Positions 33,667 through 46,996 of a DNA stretch of 64,000 nt are shown in pieces. The translations under genes and the position numbers were made by a program. The notes below the pieces were generated by a model. It was given only the letters and a program-made list of their open reading frames with translations. It was not told where the DNA came from and ran no database searches. Position 1 is the first letter of the stretch. Each line of letters begins with the position of its first letter. The stretch covers positions 88,748,288 to 88,812,287 of the forward strand of contig CM034531.1 of the NCBI GenBank assembly GCA_020002185.1, given 5' to 3'. Origin of the DNA: Paraescarpia echinospica (taxonomy: Eukaryota > Annelida > Polychaeta > Sabellida > Siboglinidae).

Positions 33667-36600
33667 CTATTGTTGCTGCGACACTGCCTTTGGTAGTCTT
33701 GCCTTCAGCAATGCCCATGCTTTCTCCACCTGTGGACAACACAACATCCTCCATTCTCATCTACAGCCATTCCAAGGTTTTACAGATTACCACACACATA
33801 TAAAGAATATAATGCATGACTAGTTTCATTGTGTATTAAGCTTATACAACAATAACTGGAATATATATGTCTTGCTATGCTAGAGTATGACTCCAAGTGG
33901 TTGTACACTTTCATGTCTAAACATCAGTATCTACATGGGTGGTACCTACAGGCAAGTACCATAATTGTATAATTAAGAACATTAAAAAAATCTCCCAAAA
34001 AGATCCTAACAAACATTTTGCATGTCCAGGTTCTAAAGAGAGTGACCTTCTAAAATGACCTTTGTAGGAGAAACTTCATAACACGACTTGTGTAACACTA
34101 ATATGACCTATATGAATGACCTTATAATATGACCAATGTCAGAATGACCTTTTAACATATGTAGGAATGGCCTCATGACATCATCAATGCAGAACTGACC
34201 TCACAACACAACTTACAAAATAGTGATCTCATAACATATCCTATGTATGAGTGACCTCATGACCTGACATGTTTCTGTGTGACCTCATGACCTGCCCTAT
34301 TTATGTATGATTCCATGACCTGTTTATGTGTGACCTCATGGTCTGACCTATTTCTGTGTGACCTAAGGACCTGACATGGTTCTGTGTGACCTCATGACGC
34401 CCTATTTATGTGTGACCTCATTATCTGACCTGTTTATCTGTGACCTCATGACCTGACATGTTTGACCTCATCGTGACATGTTTCTGTGTGACATCATGGC
34501 CTGGCATGATCCTGTGTGACCTCATGACACAACATGTTTATAGGTGACCTCATGACCTGACCTATTTATGTGTGACCTCATGACCTGACCTGTTTCTCTA
34601 TGACTTCATGACCTGTTTCTGTGACCTCATGACCTGGCCTGTTTCTGATTGACCTCAACATGACCTGTTTCTGTGTGCCCCCATGACCTGACCTGTTTCT
34701 TTGTGACCTCATGACCTGACTTGATTATGTGTAACCTCATGACCTGACCTGTTTCTGTGTGACCTCGTACGTCCACAGAGTGCAGATGGTGACATTGCTG
34801 CGGTTCACTCTGGCCTCATTAGACAGCTGAGACTCGATGCGTCGAGTTGCCTCCTCCTCACTCAGTCTGTTCCTCTCCATCACTCGCCGCACCGCCTGAA
34901 ACAGCAGCCACTCACTGCAACTCTACATAGGCTTGTCAGTAGACATGTATGGTAATATCTCGATGGTTCTACAGGCTGGTCAGAAAGTTGGACTCTACAG
35001 GCTAGTTGGCTCCCGGGAGGAGATGTAACTAATAATAATTTAATAATTCCATAGTTAAATTAGATTATATAGCAGAGAAAACAATAGAAGTCTAAACCAA
35101 ATAGTTCCACTGAAGGAATCCATGTGCTACCCTCTGACAACGTCAACATTTGTTTGTCAAATATGCTCATTCCAAGAAGTCAACTACTCCATGAGTGAGA
35201 CAAATGACAACAGACAGTACAAGTTACAACAACAAATGACACAACAGACAGTATAACTTACAACAACAAATGACAACAGACAGTACAAGTTACAACAACA
35301 ATTGACACAACAGACAGTATAACTTACAACAACAAATGACACAACAGACAGTACAAGTTACAACAACAATTGACACAACAGACAGTATAACTTACAACAA
35401 ATGACACAACAGACAGTACAAGTTACAACAACAATTGACACAACAGACAGTATAACTTACAACAACAAATGACATAACAGACAGTATAACTTATAACAAA
35501 TGACACAACAGACAGTACAAGTTACAACAACAAATGACACAACAGATAGTATAACTTATAACAACAAATGACAGAACAGACAGTACAAGTTACAACAACA
35601 AATGACAGAACAGACAGTATAACTTATAACAACAAATGACATAACAGACAGTATAACTTATAATAACAAATGACACAACAGACAGTACAAGTTACAACAA
35701 CAATTGACACAACAGACAGTATAACTTACAACAACAAATGACATAACAGACAGTATAACTTATAATAACAAATGACACAACAGACAGTACAAGTTACAAC
35801 AACAAATGACACAACAGACAGTATAACTTATAACAACAAATGACACAACAGACAGTACAAGTTACAACAACAAATGACAGAACAGACAGTATAACTTATA
35901 ACAACAAATGACATAACAGACAGTATAACTTATAATAACAAATGACACAACAGACAGTACAAGTTACAACAACAAATGACACAACAGACAGTATAACTTA
36001 CAACAACAAATGACACAACAGCCAGTATAACTTATAATAACAAATGACACAACAGACAGTACAAGTTACAACAACAAATGACACAACAGACAGTATAACT
36101 TACAACAACAATTGACACAACAGACAGTATAACTTACAACAACAAATGACACAACAGACAGTACAAGTTACAACAACAATTGACACAACAGACAGTATAA
36201 CTTACAACAACAAATGACATAACAGACAGTACAAGTTACAACAACAATTGACACAACAGACAGTACAAGTTACAACAACAAATGACACAACAGATAGTAT
36301 AACTTATAACAACAAATGACAGAACAGACAGTACAAGTTACAACAACAAATGACACAACTGCCAGTATAACTTATAATAACAAATGACACAACAGATAGT
36401 ACAAGTTACAACAACAAATGACACAACAGACAGTATAACTTACAACAACAATTGACACAACAGACAGTATAACTTACAACAACAAATGACACAACAGACA
36501 GTACAAGTTACAACAACAATTGACACAACAGACAGTATAACTTACAACAAAAAATGACATAACAGACAGTACAAGTTACAACAACAAATGACACAACAGC

Positions 36601-39600
36601 CAGTATAACTTATAATAACAAATGACACAACAGACAGTACAAGTTACAACAACAAATGACAGAGGAGACAGTATAACTTATAACAACAAATGACATAACA
36701 GACAGTATAACTTATAATAACAAATGACACAACAGACAGTACAAGTTACAACAACAAATGACACAACAGACAGTATAACTTACAACAACAAATGACACAA
36801 CAGACAGTACAAGTTACAACAACAATTGACACAACAGACAGTATAACTTACAACAACAAATGACATAACAGACAGTATAACTTATAATAACAAATGACAC
36901 AACAGACAGTACAAGTTACAACAACAAATGACACAACAGACAGTATAACTTATAACAACAAATGACACAACAGACAGTACAAGTTACAACAACAAATGAC
37001 AGAACAGACAGTATAACTTATAACAACAAATGACATAACAGACAGTATAACTTATAATAACAAATGACACAACAGACAGTACAAGTTACAACAACAAATG
37101 ACACAACAGACAGTATAACTTACAACAACAAATGACACAACAGACAGTACAAGTTACAACAACAATTGACACAACAGACAGTATAACTTACAACAACAAA
37201 TGACATAACAGACAGTATAACTTATAATAACAAATGACACAACAGACAGTACAAGTTACAACAACAAATGACACAACAGACAGTATAACTTATAACAACA
37301 AATGACACAACAGACAGTACAAGTTACAACAACAAATGACAGAACAGACAGTATAACTTATAACAACAAATGACATAACAGACAGTATAACTTATAATAA
37401 CAAATGACACAACAGACAGTACAAGTTACAACAAGAAATGACACAACAGACAGTATAACTTACAACAACAAATGACACAACAGCCAGTATAACTTATAAT
37501 AACAAATGACACAATAGACAGTACAAGTTACAACAACAAATGACACAACAGACAGTATAACTTACAACAACAATTGACATAACAGACAGTATAACTTATA
37601 ATAACAAATGACACAACAGACAGTATAACTTACAACAACAATTGACATAACAGACAGTATAACTTATAATAACAAATGACACAACAGACAGTACAAGTTA
37701 CAACAACAAATGACACAACAGACAGTATAACTTACAACAACAAATGACACAACAGCCAGTATAACTTATAATAACAAATGACACAATAGACAGTACAAGT
37801 TACAACAACAAATGACACAACAGACAGTATAACTTACAACAACAATTGACATAACAGACAGTATAACTTATAATAACAAATGACATAACAGACAGTATAA
37901 CTTATAACAATATCTATTGTACTGTGAACGATACACAACAAAACTTTAGTCAGCAGTCTAAACAGTATAGTTAACAATAGTATGCATAGAATTAAAACCC
38001 TACATTTCCATCCTACTTTACTTAACAATAAAAAAAGTCCCACCTCTTAAGCGAACTCTTTCAACATGCCACCAAGGTCCAGCATACTGTTTTGCCACGA
38101 GAAATAATTAAAATACAAAAGGTACCTCATCTTTGGGCACAAAAGTAGTCCAGACTTCATGTACCAAGGAGTCCCATCCAGCTTCAAGAAGTACCGCAGC
38201 TTCCAAGACTACCACATCCTTTCCTTCAAACACAGATCACCATTTTATAACACTAATACGTGCTTCCCTTCAAAACCATTTTATAACACTAATACATACT
38301 TCTCTTCAACAAGGATCACCTTTCTATAACACTACCACATCCTTGCTTTCAAACACAGATCACAATTCTATAACTCTGTAGCATCCGACAGTGTCTTTTT
38401 GACATTTTTAATAAGAAACGTAATAAACAACGACGTAATCTAACGAGTCAACATAGGACACATTATTCTTGCCTTCATTACACTGGTTCAACTGATATCT
38501 TACCTTGTTTGGCGAAGGCATCTACTTCTTGCAAGGCTAGTTGCGCTATTGATGGCCAAACTATCTGGTTCAACTTCTCCAGTTGCTCCTGAAAGAAAAT
38601 GAAGAAAGAATTGTAAATATGGTTGCAGGGTTGTTTCACGCTGCATTGTGGCACACGCATCGTCCACACTCAATAATAAATGTTGTGTTGTGCGAAAGTC
38701 TGTTTTTCAAACAGATACTAACTAATTGTTGAGACGCTGTCAATCATGTGTCTTCCTGTATGACATCCAGTACTAGTCCCCTCGGACACTTCTTTGCTAA
38801 CTAATACCTTAGCTGAGAAAACCTTTGACTCCAGTTATATCTTATATGTCAAGAGATCTGACCCTAGAACACATTATCTGCAATGATCTTTGGCCCAAGT
38901 AATACCTTATATGTCAAGACCTTTGTCCTCAGTAATACCTTATCAGTGAAGACCTTGGACCCTAGTACTCTGCGGTCAATATCTCCACTGGCATTGAGGA
39001 TCTCGTGTCCAAACGCCTTCACAAGGCTGGCCAGTGTCTCTGTTCCTTTCTCATATGCTTTATGTCCTGAAACATGGATTAACTATCTGAGGTGCTGCTT
39101 CAAATCATAATTATGCAACACTTTGTTTTCTGCTCGCAATATAAGTAATGCAATCTGACAAATAAAGCAGTGGCACATGCTTCTATTATTGCAAACAATC
39201 AAGGCACAATTTCTTGGGCATTCAATGATAGAAATTCCTGAAAAATCACCACTGAAACACAAAACATAAACAAACAAAAATGTACACATATCAACATTTA
39301 AACCAAAATGGCTGTGAAACCTATCACATGACAAGTCACATTTATAAATTTACTTATTACTTATTATTAACAGGTGTCACTGTTTAATAACACATAAAGG
39401 AAGGTCAAGGTCATTAATGTTCACACGACATCATCAAAAGACCACATCTCTATAAATCACCCCCCAGAAAAAAATCAATCTGACAATCCCAACTGCCAGT
39501 GGCACCACCTGGAGGGAGATACGCACCAAGTTTGTCACAGTCGACAATCGCTGCTCCCTGCCCTTGGAGTCGGCGGCAGACAGAAGACTTTCCGCTCCCT

Positions 39601-41895
39601 ATGCCGCCTGTGAAGCCAATGATGTAGGGCACCGCAGGCAACCGTGGGTTGGGCTTCAACAACAAACAATTGCTGCAAAACTATAATCATTCTAATGGGA
39701 CAAAATCTGACAGATCTTTCATAAGATATTGCATGTTATATGATTACAATATAAACTACATTTATTCTAAAGTCATGACTGCTCTAGTGTGTTTTAATAC
39801 ACTAATATATTAATTTGAAAAAAACAATCATTATTAAGATTTACATTCTATGTGTGTTAATTGCCACTATTTTTATACAGACAAATCTTACTACAATTTT
39901 ACCAATCTTCATTTTCAAAATCTAATTATTAAGTAAACAAACAGAACTGTAAAGTCCATAATATGCCAACCTTTGGTTGCCGGAGAAGTGACCCCAATAG
40001 TCTTTTCCGCAATGATGATGAGCTGATCTTCACTTCTTCATTAGGAGAATGACAACAGTCCTCCACCAAGTCGATAGTTACGACATCAAGACTACTTAAA
40101 TCCTTCAAAATACATCATGACTTGGATCCATGACAGGTTCTATGAAACGAAATGTTAATAACACAATAGTGTACTTTATAACGATCAAAGTGCACTACAT
40201 TACAATCAGTAGTACTACAATTGAACCTTCCGTTATGGTCACCTTGGTAATACAGCCACCTTGTAAATAAGGTCACACCCGGACAGTCCTAAATTGTGTC
40301 CATATACAGTAAAAAATAGGAAATTAGTCCCACTAATACGGTCACGTTGCTAATCGGGTCACTTTTGCCCCGAGGGTGGCCTTAATAGTGAGGTGCCACT
40401 GTACATTTGACTGCATTGTTTACTACAACAAACAGTGTAGCAGGGTTGTAACTAATAATACAGCCTAACAACACCCTCGTGATACGATACATAACACTAA
40501 AAGGGTGCTGGTTGTTATAGCTACTTTCAAAAATAGATTCTATGGTCGTTAGCACCCTCACGGCTTGTACTATCCCAACGATCTTGGTATCATTTGAAAG
40601 GATGCAATTTTTTTTATTCTAGCGTTATCAAGATTTCCCGGTAACTGTTCGGAGAACACTTATGAACGGACCTACAATCGTGCTGTTTTCGGTATTCTGT
40701 ATGGTTCCGAATGATGTTGGCAGTGGGTACTCAGTACATTAATTTTCTGATTGCAGCACTGTTTTCCTTATTTGTATAGGTTCAGACATGCACACTTCAC
40801 CATTTCTTGATTTCATGTTATAAGCTCCACTTATTTTTAAACCACATTGAAACTTATGTGCATTGATCATAGCGAAAACGGTATATCTCTATGTCAGCAT
40901 GACGCCACAATAAGGTACGTCAACCAGAGGGTCAAAATTTGTTGCATTGGTTGGTTGATATACATGATTGTGACATCACGCCTACTTCGAGTACGTCAGT
41001 TTAGCGGCCTTTAAAAATGGGTGGAGCTTATCCCATGAAATTTGCTAATAAACAGTATTCCTTTGGGTAAATTTATATTTCAAGTGGTGGGGTCGACATG
41101 ATAAGTGCTGAAAGTGCAAACATTGTCTGGGAAATGACCTGTCATACTAGCATCAAAGTGGAATATTGTGGTGCACGATAGGTAGTTTCAACTTTTCCCC
41201 TGATCATAATAATACTAAAGTAACTTCTTTTGTGCCTAAATCCTCAGAAACCAAGCTAAGAGGCGCATCAATACAAAAGGGTTAGTCAATATCAGAATCA
41301 ATACGCCATATTAAAGTAGTCAACAGATGGATCGATATACCAAGGAGCTAAGATGGACACGTAAGGTTATAAAGTTGTTTTTAAATGACAGCAAAATTGC
41401 ATAATATTTTCAACTGATCTAATACTAAGAGGGAGGGAGCATATTCCAAAGAGTTGGTGCAGCAACAGAAAATGCCCTAGTTCCAATATTAGCATTGATT
41501 CTAGGAACAAAAAGTAAAAAATAGATAGAGAAATTAATTCTGGCATAAGTGATGCGGAACAACAATGAATCATTATTACATTAATAGTTAACACTGTAAT
41601 TGATTACAATCATCATTACAGTATGTCACAACCAATAGTGTAATATATTACACCCAGCTGAGGCATTCGCTGTACTCAACTCTTTCATTCCTCTTGATGT
41701 TCACGAGCTGACCACCTCGTGCTGTCTCCTCACTGACCACCAGACACTGTAGTCCAGCATCCACTAGAGTTGGGCCGTATGGGTCAGTGATGGCCATCAC
41801 CTTGTACTGTAGGCTGGGCTTGACATCCATCAGGAAGCCCAGGACATCCGTGATCCGTGCATCTGTTGGCCGGATCAGTTCACACAGCACTTTGT
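33667..41895 (-). CDS. COASY: Bifunctional coenzyme A synthase, C-terminal eight exons
   Basis: Minus exons in order: 41895-41681, 40102-39971, 39653-39527, 39066-38939, 38588-38504, 38223-38126, 34895-34749, 33729-33667 (TAG stop); all phases join. The first gives the end of the phosphopantetheine adenylyltransferase domain ([36 protein letters not shown]). A linker exon ([15 protein letters not shown]) follows. The complete dephospho-CoA kinase domain then has P-loop [36 protein letters not shown], the lid [14 protein letters not shown] and the usual NVTICTLW and VEKAW ends. The enzyme makes CoA from 4'-phosphopantetheine in two ATP-dependent steps, at mitochondria in mammals. The N-terminal half, with the HxGH-type adenylyltransferase motif, is absent and should lie beyond the 41965 gap. 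Donors GTTGAG and GTTGGC are weak, so those two exon ends are less sure. Confidence 0.93.
34030..34748 (-). repeat. Degenerate ~28-bp tandem repeat in a COASY intron
   Basis: Many imperfect units of TGACCTCATGACCTGACCTG plus TTTCTGTG. The array runs up to and includes the donor of the exon ending at 34749: that exon ends ACACAGAAACAG|GTCAGGTCAT, which is the minus-strand version of the unit. Confidence 0.8.
35205..37915 (+). repeat. 34-bp minisatellite, about 80 copies, in a COASY intron
   Basis: Units of ACAACAGACAGTACAAGTTA plus CAACAACAAATGAC. Two main variants, CAGTACAAGTTACAACAAC and CAGTATAACTTATAATAAC, alternate in recurring blocks (higher-order structure), for example around 35640-35800 and 36850-37000. 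It lies between the exons at 34895 and 38126. Confidence 0.95.
38228..38385 (+). repeat. Short degenerate tandem repeat (AACACTAATAC type)
   Basis: About four imperfect copies containing TTCAAACACAGATCACMATT and TATAACACTAMTAC. It sits at the acceptor of the COASY exon starting at 38223; the minus-strand acceptor GTGTTTGAAG is part of the repeated word. Confidence 0.6.
38820..38938 (+). repeat. Short degenerate ~37-bp repeat next to a COASY donor
   Basis: Three to four copies of a unit with AGTAATACCTTATATGTCAA and GACCTTTGNCCC. The copy at the exon end overlaps the donor (AAG|GTATTACT on minus) of the exon ending at 38939. Confidence 0.6.
40222..40415 (-). mobile_element. MITE copy 1 (ACAGTGGMACCTCACTATTAAGG family)
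   Basis: About 190 bp with imperfect ~28-bp terminal inverted repeats: ACAGTGGCACCTCACTATTA on one side and ACAATTGAACCTTCCGTTAT on the other, both followed by GG-T/C-CACC. It contains the internal words TGACCNTATTAGTGGGACTA and GGACTGTCC. Two more copies are at 48413-48602 and 53294-53516. No transposase is inside. Confidence 0.75.
40416..41340. other. COASY intron, nothing recognised
   Basis: About 0.9 kb of unique intron sequence between a MITE and a LINE remnant, without a supportable feature. Confidence 0.4.
41350..41535 (-). pseudogene. LINE reverse transcriptase C-terminal remnant
   Basis: The minus strand encodes [19 protein letters not shown], then LWNMLPPS, and after a stop and frameshift RSVENIMQF and HLKTTL. 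This is the characteristic 3' end of CR1/Jockey-type LINE reverse transcriptase ORFs ([17 protein letters not shown]). 5'-truncated copies like this are the usual outcome of LINE insertion. It lies in a COASY intron in the gene's own orientation. Confidence 0.75.
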
Positions 41896-41964
41896 CTGTG
41901 GACACATGACAACAATTTGTGTAGCAGTGCCAGGGGTAATTTACATTGTCAATTGTCATTGTCA

Positions 41965-42964
41965 NNNNNNNNNNNNNNNNNNNNNNNNNNNNNNNNNNNN
42001 NNNNNNNNNNNNNNNNNNNNNNNNNNNNNNNNNNNNNNNNNNNNNNNNNNNNNNNNNNNNNNNNNNNNNNNNNNNNNNNNNNNNNNNNNNNNNNNNNNNN
42101 NNNNNNNNNNNNNNNNNNNNNNNNNNNNNNNNNNNNNNNNNNNNNNNNNNNNNNNNNNNNNNNNNNNNNNNNNNNNNNNNNNNNNNNNNNNNNNNNNNNN
42201 NNNNNNNNNNNNNNNNNNNNNNNNNNNNNNNNNNNNNNNNNNNNNNNNNNNNNNNNNNNNNNNNNNNNNNNNNNNNNNNNNNNNNNNNNNNNNNNNNNNN
42301 NNNNNNNNNNNNNNNNNNNNNNNNNNNNNNNNNNNNNNNNNNNNNNNNNNNNNNNNNNNNNNNNNNNNNNNNNNNNNNNNNNNNNNNNNNNNNNNNNNNN
42401 NNNNNNNNNNNNNNNNNNNNNNNNNNNNNNNNNNNNNNNNNNNNNNNNNNNNNNNNNNNNNNNNNNNNNNNNNNNNNNNNNNNNNNNNNNNNNNNNNNNN
42501 NNNNNNNNNNNNNNNNNNNNNNNNNNNNNNNNNNNNNNNNNNNNNNNNNNNNNNNNNNNNNNNNNNNNNNNNNNNNNNNNNNNNNNNNNNNNNNNNNNNN
42601 NNNNNNNNNNNNNNNNNNNNNNNNNNNNNNNNNNNNNNNNNNNNNNNNNNNNNNNNNNNNNNNNNNNNNNNNNNNNNNNNNNNNNNNNNNNNNNNNNNNN
42701 NNNNNNNNNNNNNNNNNNNNNNNNNNNNNNNNNNNNNNNNNNNNNNNNNNNNNNNNNNNNNNNNNNNNNNNNNNNNNNNNNNNNNNNNNNNNNNNNNNNN
42801 NNNNNNNNNNNNNNNNNNNNNNNNNNNNNNNNNNNNNNNNNNNNNNNNNNNNNNNNNNNNNNNNNNNNNNNNNNNNNNNNNNNNNNNNNNNNNNNNNNNN
42901 NNNNNNNNNNNNNNNNNNNNNNNNNNNNNNNNNNNNNNNNNNNNNNNNNNNNNNNNNNNNNNNN
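41965..42964. other. Assembly gap (1000 N)
   Basis: A nominal 1000 N. The left flank is a COASY intron and the right flank a minisatellite in a DOCK intron. The missing COASY 5' exons are not found in contig C, so the two flanks are probably not true neighbours. Confidence 0.99.
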
Positions 42965-45900
42965 ATTCTCCATAACATGCTACCTTCTCATAGATTATGT
43001 TATATATTGTATCGTACATTCTCCATAACATGCTACCTTCTCATAGATTATGTTATGTATTGTATCGTACATTCTCCATAACATGCTACCTTCTCAAAGA
43101 TTATGTTATGTATTGTATTGTACATTCTCCATAACATGCTACCTTCTCAAAGATTATGTTATGTATTGTATCTCGTACATTCTCCATAACATGCTACCTT
43201 CTCAAAGATTATGTTATGTATTGTATCTCGTACATTCTCCATAACATGCTACCTTCTCAAAGATTATGTTATGTATTGTATCTCGTACATTCTCCATAAC
43301 ATGCTACCTTCTCATAGATTATGTTATGTATTGTATCGTACTTTCTCCATAACATGCTACCTTCTCACAGATTATGTTATGTATTGTATCGTACATTCTC
43401 CATAACATGCTACCTTCTCATAGATTATGTTATGTATTGTATTGTACATTCTCCATAACATGCTACCTTCTCATAGATTATGTTATGTATTGTATCGTAC
43501 ATTCTCCATAACATGCTACTTTCTCATAGATTATGTTATGTATTGTATCATACATTCTCCATAACATGCTACTTTCTCATAGATTATGTTATGTATTGTA
43601 TCGTACATTCTCCATAACATGCTACTTTCTTATAGATTATGTTATGTATTGTATCGTACATTCTCCATAACATGCTACCTTCTCATAGATTATGTTATGT
43701 ATTGTATCTCATACATTCTCCATAACATGCTACCTTCTCATAGATTATGTTATGTATTGTATTGTACATTCTCCATAACATGCTACCTTCTCATAGGTTA
43801 TGTTATGTATTGTATCGTACATTCTCCATAACATGCTACCTTCTCATAGATTATGTTATGTATTGTATCGTACATTCTCCATAACATGCTACTTTCTCAT
43901 AGATTATGTTATGTATTGTATCATACATTCTCCATAACATGCTACTTTCTCATAGATTATGTTATGTATTGTATCGTACATTCTCCATAACATGCTACTT
44001 TCTTATAGATTATGTTATGTATTGTATCATACATTCTCCATAACATGCTACCTTCTCATAGATTATGTTATGTATTGTATCTCATACATTCTCCATAACA
44101 TGCTACCTTCTCATAGATTATGTTATGTATTGTATCGTACATTCTCCATAACATGCTACCTTCTCATAGGTTATGTTATGTATTGTATCTCATACATTCT
44201 CCATAACATGCTACCTTCTCATAGATTATGTTATGTATTGTATTGTACATTTTCCATAACATGCTACCTTCTCATAGGTTATGTTATGTATTGTATCGTG
44301 ACATTCTCCATAACATGCTACCTTTCCTCATAGATTATAAGTGTATTGTATCATAGCATTCTCCAGCACATACTTTTTCATAGGTTATGTTATGTATTGT
44401 ATCGTGACATTCTCCATAACATGCTACCTTCTCTCATAGATTATGTTATGTATTGTATCAGACATTCTCCATAACATGCCATCTTTCTCATAGATTATGT
44501 TATGTATTGTATCGCATATTCTCCATAACATGCTACTCTTTCATAGATTATGCTTGCATTGTATCGCATCTCTCCATAACATGCTACCTTCTCATAGATT
44601 ATGTTATGTATTGTATCGTACATTCTCCATAACATGCTACCTTCTCATAGATTATGTTATGTATTGTATCGTACATTCTCCATAACATGCTACCTTCTCA
44701 TAGGTTATGTTATGTATTGTCTCGTACATTCTCCATAACATGCTACCTTCTCATAGATTATGTTATGTATTGTATCGTACATTCTCCATAACATGCTACC
44801 TTCTCATAGGTTATGTTATGTATTGTATCATACATTCTCCATAACATGCTACCTTCTCATAGATTATGTTATGTATTGTATCGTACATTCTCCATAACAT
44901 GCTACCTTCTCATAGGTTATGTTATGTATTGTATCGTACATTCTCCATAACATGCTACCTTCTCATAGGTTATGTTATGTATTGTATCGTACATTCTCCA
45001 TAACATGCTACCTTCTCATAGATTATGTTATGTATTGTATCGTACATTCTCCATAACATGCTACCTTCTCAAAGATTATGTTATGTATTGTATTGTACAT
45101 TCTCCATAACATGCTACCTTCTCATAGGTTATGTTATGTATTGTATCGTACATTCTCCATAACATGCTACCTTCTCATAGATTATGTTATGTATTGTATC
45201 GTACATTTTCCATAACATGCTACCTTCTCATAGATTATGTTATGTGTTGTATCATACATTCTCCATAACATGCTACCTTCTCATAGATTATGTTATGTAT
45301 TGTCTCGTACATTCTCCATAACATGCTACCTTCTCATAGATTATGTTATGTATTGTATCGTACATTCTCCATAACATGCTACCTTCTCATAGGTTATGTT
45401 ATGTATTGTATCGTACATTCTCCATAACATGCTACCTTCTCATAGATTATGTTATGTATTGTATTGTACATTCTCCATAACATGCTACCTTCTCATAGAT
45501 TATGTTATGTATTGTATTGTACATTCTCCATAACATGCTACCTTCTCATAGATTATGTTATGTATTGTATCTCATACATTCTCCATAACATGCTACCTTC
45601 TCATAGATTATGTTATGTATTGTATTGTACATTCTCCATAACATGCTACCTTCTCATAGGTTATGTTATGTATTGTATCTCATACATTCTCCATAACATG
45701 CTACTTTCTCATAGATTATGTTATGTATTGTATCGTACATTCTCCATAACATGCTACTTTCTCATAGATTATGTTATGTATTGTATCATACATTCTCCAT
45801 AACATGCTACCTTCTCATAGGTTATGTTATGTGTTGTATCATACATTCTCCATAACATGCTACCTTCTCATAGATTATGTTATGTATTGTATCGTACATT

Positions 45901-46752
45901 CTCCATAACATGCTACCTTCTCAAAGATTATGTTATGTATTGTATCGTACATTCTCCATAACATGCTACCTTCTCATAGGTTATGTTATGTATTGTATCG
46001 TACATTCTCCATAACATGCTACCTTCTCATAGATTATGTTATGTATTGTATCGTACATTTTCCATAACATGCTACCTTCTCATAGATTATGTTATGTGTT
46101 GTATCATACATTCTCCATAACATGCTACCTTCTCATAGATTATGTTATGTATTGTCTCGTACATTCTCCATAACATGCTACCTTCTCATAGATTATGTTA
46201 TGTATTGTATCGTACATTCTCCATAACATGCTACCTTCTCATAGGTTATGTTATGTATTGTATCGTACATTCTCCATAACATGCTACCTTCTCATAGATT
46301 ATGTTATGTATTGTATCGTACATTCTCCATAACATGCTACCTTCTCATAGATTATGTTATGTATTGTATCGTACATTCTCCATAACATGCTACCTTCTCA
46401 TAGATTATGTTATGTATTGTATCGTACATTCTCCATAACATGCTACTTTCTCATAGATTATGTTATGTATTGTATCATACATTCTCCATAACATGCTACC
46501 TTCTCATAGATTATGTTATGTATTGTATCTCATACATTCTCCATAACATGCTACCTTCTCATAGATTATGTTATGTATTGTATTGTACATTCTCCATAAC
46601 ATGCTACCTTCTCATAGGTTATGTTATGTATTGTATCTCATACATTCTCCATAACATGCTACCTTCTCATAGATTATGTTATGTATTGTATTGTACATTT
46701 TCCATAACATGCTACCTTCTCATAGGTTATGTTATGTGTTGTATCATACATG
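42965..46752 (+). repeat. 53-bp minisatellite, about 71 copies
   Basis: Unit ATTCTCCATAACATGCTACC, TTCTCATAGATTATGTTATG, TATTGTATCGTAC. Variants (CAAAG/CATAG, ATCTC insertions of 2 bp, TATTG/TGTTG) recur in blocks; for example about 45060-45400 and 45880-46260 share the same sequence of variants. Units at 44290-44580 are more degenerate. The array fills the left end of contig C and is intronic to the DOCK gene. Confidence 0.97.
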
Positions 46753-46996
46753 AATGACAAGTGAAATAATATCTCTACATGGAATTGTCAACAACTCGAA
46801 ACTTATTTTTTATTCAATACCCATAAAAGTAATTTCTGTTCGGACCATCGCATTACCTTAAAAACAATTCATATTTGAGGTTATTCATTTATTATGAACT
46901 GTATGACCGATGGCGGCAAGAGTAATGACTCACCTGTAATCCTGATGTTGGTCATTTTATGAGGGGTCCTCACTGCTACTGTGTCACTTGTTGCAG

